From: Pseudomonadota bacterium
Lineage (GTDB): Bacteria; Pseudomonadota; Alphaproteobacteria; JAAXGF01
Direction: 5' to 3'
NCBI GenBank assembly: GCA_022563655.1
Contig: JADFMW010000079.1
Coordinates: 1-10,241, forward strand
DNA: 10,241 nucleotides
Below are positions 6,496-10,241 of this stretch, one piece after another. The position numbers and the translations under genes were made by a program. Position 1 is the stretch's first letter; every line of letters begins with the position of its first letter. A model generated the notes under the pieces. The model did not search any database. It was not told where the DNA came from and saw only the letters and a program-made list of their open reading frames with translations.

Positions 6496-7827
6496 CTACC
6501 TCCCCATCCGAGAGGGCAGATAGGTGGCGATCTCGGGGAAGGCCACGATCGCCGCCACCCCCGCCAGCAGCAGGAAGAAGAACGGCAGCGCCGCCCTGGC
6601 GACCTGCAGGATGTTGCGCCCGGTCAGCCCCTGAATGATGAACAGGTTGAAGCCGACGGGCGGGGTGATCTGGGCCATCTCCACCACCAGCACGATGTAA
6701 ATGCCGAACCACACCCGGTCGATGCCCGCCTGCTCGACCATGGGCTGGATCACCGCCGTCGTCAGCACCACCACCGAGATGCCGTCGAGGAAGCACCCCA
6801 GCACGATGAAGAAGACGGTGAGCGCCGCGAGCAGCATGTAGGTCGAAAGCTCGAGCGATCCGATCCATTGCGCGAGCATCCGCGGGATGCCCGTGAAGCC
6901 CATGGCGACGGTGAGGAAGGCGGCGCCCGCCAGGATGAAGGCGATCATGCACGAGGTGCGGGTCGCGCCCATCAAGCCGTCGATGAAGGTCGCCCGATTC
7001 AGGGTCCCCGAGAACCATGACAGCGCCAACGCCAACACCACCCCGACCGCCGCGGCGTCGGTCGGTGAGGCGATGCCGAAGTAGATCGAGCCGATCACCC
7101 CGGTAATCAGAAGCAACACCGGAACGAGCCGGCGGGAATGGAACAGCCGCTCCTTGAGGCCCATGCGGATGTCGAGCCGGGGAATCTTGTCGGGATTGAG
7201 CAGCGACCAGATCACCACGTAGCCCATGAACATCACCACCAGCATGATCCCCGGAAGGATGCCGGCGATGAACAGCCGGGCGATCGATTCCTCGATCGCG
7301 ACGCCGTAGACGATGAGGATGATCGAAGGGGGAATCAACAGCCCGAGCGTGGCCGAGCCCGCCAGCGTCCCGATGCTCATGATCGGGTCGTAGCCCCGCT
7401 TCGCGAGCTCGGGAAGGGACATCTTGCCGATCGTCGCCGCGGTGGCGGCCGACGAGCCGGAGACCGCCGCGAAGATGCCGCAGCCCAGGATGTTGACGTG
7501 AAGCAGGCGCCCAGGCAGGCGGTTCAACCACGGGGCGAGCCCGGCGAACATGTCTTCCGAGAGGCGCGAACGGAACAGGATCTCCCCGATCCAGATGAAC
7601 ATGGGAAGCGCGGCGAGCGCCCAGGAATTGCTCGATCCCCAAATTGTCGTGGCCATGACCTGGCCGGCCCAATCGGTGGTGGCCATGACGTCGCCGGTCA
7701 CGACGGCCCTAAATGTCACCATGCCCACCAACCCCGCGCCCAACAGCGAGACCGCCACCCAAATGCCGCTGCCGAGGAAGGCAAACAGGACGACAACCAA
7801 CAGCAGCGTCAGGATCAGCTGTTCCAC
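6496..7827 (-). CDS. dctM: TRAP transporter large permease subunit, DctM family
   Basis: This is the transport subunit of a tripartite ATP-independent periplasmic system, driving solute uptake with the sodium or proton gradient. I take the GTG at 7827, eight bases after the dctQ stop. It gives 443 residues, usual for DctM, and begins directly with a membrane helix (EQLILTLLLVVVLFAFLG). The frame stays open upstream to 8010, but that stretch is a Pro/Arg-rich shadow of dctQ. Family features in order are ALPMFIWIGEIL (73-84), the conserved SGSSAATAATIG (123-134) with SLPEL after it, SATLGLLIPPSIILIVYG, and near the C-terminus VVEMAQITPPVGFNLFIIQG. About twelve hydrophobic segments can be counted. 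No strong ribosome site precedes the start, so coupling to dctQ translation is likely. Confidence 0.95.
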   Translation of the reverse strand: MEQLILTLLLVVVLFAFLGSGIWVAVSLLGAGLVGMVTFRAVVTGDVMATTDWAGQVMATTIWGSSNSWALAALPMFIWIGEILFRSRLSEDMFAGLAPWLNRLPGRLLHVNILGCGIFAAVSGSSAATAATIGKMSLPELAKRGYDPIMSIGTLAGSATLGLLIPPSIILIVYGVAIEESIARLFIAGILPGIMLVVMFMGYVVIWSLLNPDKIPRLDIRMGLKERLFHSRRLVPVLLLITGVIGSIYFGIASPTDAAAVGVVLALALSWFSGTLNRATFIDGLMGATRTSCMIAFILAGAAFLTVAMGFTGIPRMLAQWIGSLELSTYMLLAALTVFFIVLGCFLDGISVVVLTTAVIQPMVEQAGIDRVWFGIYIVLVVEMAQITPPVGFNLFIIQGLTGRNILQVARAALPFFFLLLAGVAAIVAFPEIATYLPSRMGR

Positions 7828-7835
7828 GGCTGTCG

Positions 7836-8459
7836 CTAGCGTTCGATTAAGGAATCTTCGTCTGGGGCGCCGTCGGCGCCGGTCCGGTGATCGTCCTCTC
7901 CTTTGGCTGTGTACGACGGCGCCCGACCCTTGAGCGCGGCGACGAACTCGTCCGCCAGGGCCATGGTGAGGATGACCAGGCCGAGCGCCACCGCTGACTG
8001 GGGTATCCACAGGGCCACCGAGACCATGCCCGGCGAGACGTCGCCGAACGTGATCGAGTCAAAGACCAGCCGCACGGCATAGAACGCCAAGTATCCCGCG
8101 AGCATCCCGCCGGCGCCCGTGCACCACAGCTCGATGCCGCGCCGGGGCCTTCCCGTAAAGCGCCGAATGATCAGCGACACGCGGATGTGTTCACCCGCGC
8201 GCAGGGTGTAGGCCAGCGCCAGGAACGACGAGGCGGCGAGGAAGAACCCGGCGAACTCGGCGTAGGACGGAACGACGAGGCCGATGGGCTCGCCGATCAC
8301 CCATGCCGCGACGGTGTCGATGAGGTTGGCGCCCACCTGCAGCACCACGATCGAACAGATGGCGAGCAGGAACAGTGCTGCGAGAGCGCCGCTTCCGCGG
8401 TAAATGAAGTCGAGGGTTTTGCGCATTCCGGGTTTCGCAGTATTGGAGAAGCCGGTCAC
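7836..8459 (-). CDS. dctQ: TRAP transporter small permease subunit, DctQ family
   Basis: DctQ is the small membrane partner that joins the TRAP receptor to the large permease. The 207-residue product has four hydrophobic segments at about 25-45, 65-87, 114-134 and 147-170. Between the second and third is the family pattern LAYTLRAGEHIRVSLI followed by a basic loop (IRRFTGRPRRGIELW). The last 30 residues (GRAPSYTAKGEDDHRTGADG and onward) are polar and acidic, longer than in many DctQ proteins. The start is uncertain: GTG at 8459 has a G-rich stretch upstream, while ATG at 8426 would give 196 residues beginning RKTLDFIYRGSG, closer to typical family N-termini but with a poor ribosome site. It lies between dctP and dctM. 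Confidence 0.9.
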   Translation of the reverse strand: MTGFSNTAKPGMRKTLDFIYRGSGALAALFLLAICSIVVLQVGANLIDTVAAWVIGEPIGLVVPSYAEFAGFFLAASSFLALAYTLRAGEHIRVSLIIRRFTGRPRRGIELWCTGAGGMLAGYLAFYAVRLVFDSITFGDVSPGMVSVALWIPQSAVALGLVILTMALADEFVAALKGRAPSYTAKGEDDHRTGADGAPDEDSLIER

Positions 8460-8495
8460 GAGCCCCCGGCTTCGCGATCCGGCTCTCAGCGAGAC

Positions 8496-8524
8496 GGGCC
8501 GGCCCTGCGCGGCGCGCCGGCGCG
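8496..8524. repeat. Two GC palindromes between dctP and dctQ
   Basis: GGGCCGGCCC (8496-8505) and CGCGCCGGCGCG (8513-8524) are both perfect palindromes in the 75-bp gap after the dctP stop. In the transcript they could fold into stable hairpins that protect the dctP message or reduce read-through, giving more receptor than permease. No T-run follows, so they do not form a standard terminator. Confidence 0.4.
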
Positions 8525-8534
8525 TCGGAAGCTG

Positions 8535-9506
8535 CTACTTCTTGAAGGCGTCAAGGACTGCTTGGCCCTCGGTTCCGGCCATCTCGACCCATTCTCGGGT
8601 CATCGTCGCGCCGATCCCTTTCAACCCGTCCAAGAGCTTGGCACTCGGGGCGAGCACGGTCACACCGTTCTTCTTCAGGATCGCGATCTTCACATCCGTT
8701 TCCGCCATGCTCGCCTGCCAGCCGCGCTCCTCGGCCCTGGCCGCGGCGTTGAGCACCGCCTGCTGGACCTTGGGATCCAGACGAGCAAACGCCTTCTTGT
8801 TCACGACCACGGCATTCTTGGGCAGCCACGCCTGGGTGTGGTGGAAGTGAGACACGAAATCCCAAAACTTGTTGCTCACGCCGGTGGACGGCGAGGTAAT
8901 CACCGCCTCGATCCGGCCGGTGGCGAAGGCCTGCGCCAGCTCCGCGACCTCGATCTGGGTCGGCACGGCCCCGGCCAACTGCGCGACACGTTCGGTCGCC
9001 GCGTTGTAGGCCCGGAACTTCAGGCCCTTGAGGTCGTCAAGCGAGTTGATCGCCTTCTTGGCGTATAGCCCCTGGGGCGGCCACGGCACCGCAAACAGAA
9101 CCTTCAGCCCTTGCTTGTCCAACAGGTTCTCGATCTGGGACCGCGAGGCCGCCCACAGCTTCCTCGCGGCGTCGTAATCGGTCGCCAGAAACGGTACCGA
9201 GTCGACCCCGAAGAGGGGGTTTTCGTTGCTCAGCCGCGACAGCAGGAACTCGCCGATGGGCACCTGGCCGCCGCGGACGGCAGGCTTGATGTCCGGGTGC
9301 TTGAACAAGGATCCGGCGCTGTGAACCTTGATGTCGAGCGCCCCGCCCGTCGTCAGCTTCACGTCGTCGGCGAACTGTTGGATGTTTACGGTGTGGAAAG
9401 TGGCGTCCGGGTACGGCGTGGGCATGTCCCAAGTCTGCGCCAGCGCGGCCGTGGAAAACAGCCCTGCGGTGACAATGCCGCTGATGAGAATACGAATATT
9501 CAACAT
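8535..9506 (-). CDS. dctP: TRAP transporter solute-binding protein, DctP family
   Basis: This is the periplasmic receptor that captures the solute for the DctQM permease. The ATG at 9506 has GGGGGAGG four bases upstream and gives 323 residues. A signal peptide (LNIRILISGIVTAGLFSTAALA, cut after Ala23) precedes the mature sequence TWDMPTPYPDATFHTVN. The family core is recognisable: FADDVKLTTGGALDIKV and GSLFKHPDIKPAVRGGQVPIG near 45-85, then GLKFRAYN with Arg165 at the position that usually binds the ligand carboxylate. NKKAFARLDPKVQQAV and WVEMAG near the end also fit. Conservation of that Arg suggests an organic acid ligand, but the compound cannot be named. It is the first gene of the dctPQM-amidohydrolase unit. 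Confidence 0.94.
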   Translation of the reverse strand: MLNIRILISGIVTAGLFSTAALAQTWDMPTPYPDATFHTVNIQQFADDVKLTTGGALDIKVHSAGSLFKHPDIKPAVRGGQVPIGEFLLSRLSNENPLFGVDSVPFLATDYDAARKLWAASRSQIENLLDKQGLKVLFAVPWPPQGLYAKKAINSLDDLKGLKFRAYNAATERVAQLAGAVPTQIEVAELAQAFATGRIEAVITSPSTGVSNKFWDFVSHFHHTQAWLPKNAVVVNKKAFARLDPKVQQAVLNAAARAEERGWQASMAETDVKIAILKKNGVTVLAPSAKLLDGLKGIGATMTREWVEMAGTEGQAVLDAFKK

Positions 9507-9510
9507 GGAA

Positions 9511-9518
9511 CCTCCCCC
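9511..9518 (-). promoter_or_regulatory. dctP ribosome binding site
   Basis: GGGGGAGG lies four bases before the dctP ATG. It is the strongest ribosome site in the TRAP unit and sets the start at 9506 rather than at an upstream in-frame codon at 9563. It fits high receptor expression. Confidence 0.8.
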
Positions 9519-9541
9519 GAATGAGCCTATACAAATCGCGC

Positions 9542-9557
9542 TGCCGGATTTCCGGCA
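9542..9557. promoter_or_regulatory. Perfect 16-bp palindrome, candidate operator of the TRAP unit
   Basis: The sequence TGCCGGATTTCCGGCA has seven-base arms and a two-base centre and lies 36-51 bases before dctP. Its size and symmetry fit a dimeric helix-turn-helix regulator, such as those of the GntR or LacI type that often control TRAP operons. No regulator gene is in the window. The rest of the 9507-9641 gap holds the weak promoter candidate and overlapping GC palindromes at 9592-9604, and no gene. Confidence 0.5.
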
Positions 9558-9577
9558 TCGCACCGATTGCAGGCAGT

Positions 9578-9606
9578 AGGATAGGCCATAACCGGCGCCG
9601 GCGCAA
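9578..9606 (-). promoter_or_regulatory. Weak promoter candidate for the TRAP unit
   Basis: On the minus strand, TTGCGC (9601-9606, three of six consensus bases) and TATCCT (9578-9583, four of six) are 17 bases apart. Transcription would start near 9571, placing the 16-bp palindrome just downstream in the leader, a common position for a repressor site. The match is weak and another promoter is possible. Confidence 0.3.
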
Positions 9607-9641
9607 AGCCTCGACCTTCGGCGCGACCTTCATCCGCCGCC

Positions 9642-10058
9642 TTACTCATCGGCGGTGCCGAAGCGCGGGTGCCGCGGCAGGTCGTCGGCGAGGTGGAGCC
9701 AGGAGATGCGCTCCGACGCCCAGACGTGGCTCGCGGGCGGGAACTCCCCGGGCCGGTCGAGGCTGCCGACGGTCACGTGCACCTCGCCGGGATAGCGCTC
9801 GGCCACGAACGTCAGCGGCGTGCCGCAGCGGGCGCAGAAGCTGCGCGTCACGCCTGGCGACGAAGCGAAGCACGCGAGCGCGCCCTGCGTCACCTTAAAG
9901 CGCTCCTCGGCGAACCCGGCCCAGGTCACCACCGGCGCGCCGCACGCCCGGCGGCAGCTCTGGCAATGGCAGTGGCCGACCCACCGCGCGGCGCCGGCAA
10001 CGCGGTAGCGCACCGCGCCGCACAGGCAGCCGCCCTCGTGCGCGGCATCGTCCTTCAT
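9642..10058 (-). CDS. GFA-family zinc-binding protein
   Basis: This belongs to the family named after glutathione-dependent formaldehyde-activating enzyme (PF04828), small zinc proteins of mostly unknown role. The 138-residue product shows the full cysteine pattern: GGCLCGAVRY (Cys11, Cys13), HCHCQSCRRACGAP (Cys30, Cys32, Cys35) and SFCARCGTPL (Cys75, Cys78), followed by the common VTVGSLD segment and a C-terminal region with HVWASERISWL. I prefer the ATG at 10058, eight bases after GAGG. An alternative ATG at 10064 overlaps the xthA stop as ATGA but is too close to the ribosome site. The two-base gap to xthA points to co-transcription. Most family members have no proven glutathione or formaldehyde activity, so no reaction is assigned. 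Confidence 0.9.
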   Translation of the reverse strand: MKDDAAHEGGCLCGAVRYRVAGAARWVGHCHCQSCRRACGAPVVTWAGFAEERFKVTQGALACFASSPGVTRSFCARCGTPLTFVAERYPGEVHVTVGSLDRPGEFPPASHVWASERISWLHLADDLPRHPRFGTADE

Positions 10059-10060
10059 CG

Positions 10061-10241
10061 TCATTCCCTCAGCTCGCACCAGACCGGCGTATGGTCCGAG
10101 GCCTTGGGCCGGCCGCGCGGTCCGCGGTCGATGCCGCTGGCCTCGAGCCGGTCGGCCGCCTGGGGCGAAAGCAGCAGGTGGTCGAGGCGCATGCCGTGGT
10201 CGCGCTCCCACCCGCGGCCGCGGTAGTCCCACCAGCTGTAG
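10061..10241 (-). CDS. xthA: Exodeoxyribonuclease III (partial, C-terminal 59 residues)
   Basis: Exonuclease III is an AP endonuclease and 3'-5' exonuclease of base-excision repair. Only the C-terminus is inside the window; the N-terminal part lies beyond 10241. The visible segment begins YSWWDYRGRGWERDHGMRLD, a characteristic ExoIII stretch whose last Asp, in MRLDHLLLS, is in the active site. It ends with SDHTPVWCEL, where the Asp-His pair is the conserved catalytic SDH motif of the exonuclease-endonuclease-phosphatase fold. The stop TGA is two bases before the GFA start. The repair role is unrelated to its neighbours as far as can be seen. Confidence 0.95.
   Translation of the reverse strand, partial: YSWWDYRGRGWERDHGMRLDHLLLSPQAADRLEASGIDRGPRGRPKASDHTPVWCELRE

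Noticed and set aside
7828..8010. N-terminal extension of dctM
   Set aside because: The frame is open, but the residues are Arg/Pro/Gly-rich, overlap dctQ, and precede the normal DctM start helix.
8187..9068. Plus-strand open frame opposite dctP and dctQ
   Set aside because: Antisense to two confirmed TRAP genes with no domain and shadow-like composition.

Overview
The window looks like chromosomal DNA from a high-GC alphaproteobacterium. The evidence is the G/C-ending codon use, the sdhC-sdhD-sdhA-sdhB gene order with alphaproteobacterial-type subunits, and a hupE-like gene directly upstream. No taxonomic search was run, so this placement is an inference. Every gene I can support lies on the minus strand, so transcription runs from position 10241 towards position 1. 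I see no RNA genes, CRISPR arrays, transposases or integrases.

Layout in transcription order. (1) 10241-9642: the 3' end of an exonuclease III gene (xthA), tightly followed by a GFA-family zinc protein. (2) 9641-5073: a four-gene unit made of a TRAP-transporter solute receptor (dctP), small permease (dctQ) and large permease (dctM), then a metal-dependent amidohydrolase with an apparent export signal. The leader ahead of dctP carries a perfect 16-bp palindrome that looks like an operator. (3) 5072-4229: a small hicA-hicB toxin-antitoxin cassette. Its promoter coincides with a long AT-rich inverted repeat. Just beyond the hicB stop lies a 90-bp decayed second copy of the 3' end of the amidohydrolase gene, so hicAB sits between two direct repeats. 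(4) 4228-3376: a non-coding stretch of about 225 bp with inverted repeats, then a hupE/ureJ-family metal permease gene. (5) 3375-1: a good sigma70-type promoter followed by the succinate dehydrogenase operon sdhCDAB. sdhB runs off the left edge of the window.

How the genes work together. sdhCDAB encodes respiratory complex II, with all flavin, iron-sulfur, heme and quinone residues that can be checked in the visible sequence present. The TRAP genes form a complete tripartite uptake system. Co-transcription with an exported-type amidohydrolase suggests that one particular amide, lactam or ester compound is hydrolysed and its acid product imported, but the substrate cannot be read from sequence. 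hicAB is a self-regulated accessory module. The most unusual structure is the arrangement of hicAB between the duplicated amidohydrolase tails, which would allow scarless excision or may mark how the cassette arrived.
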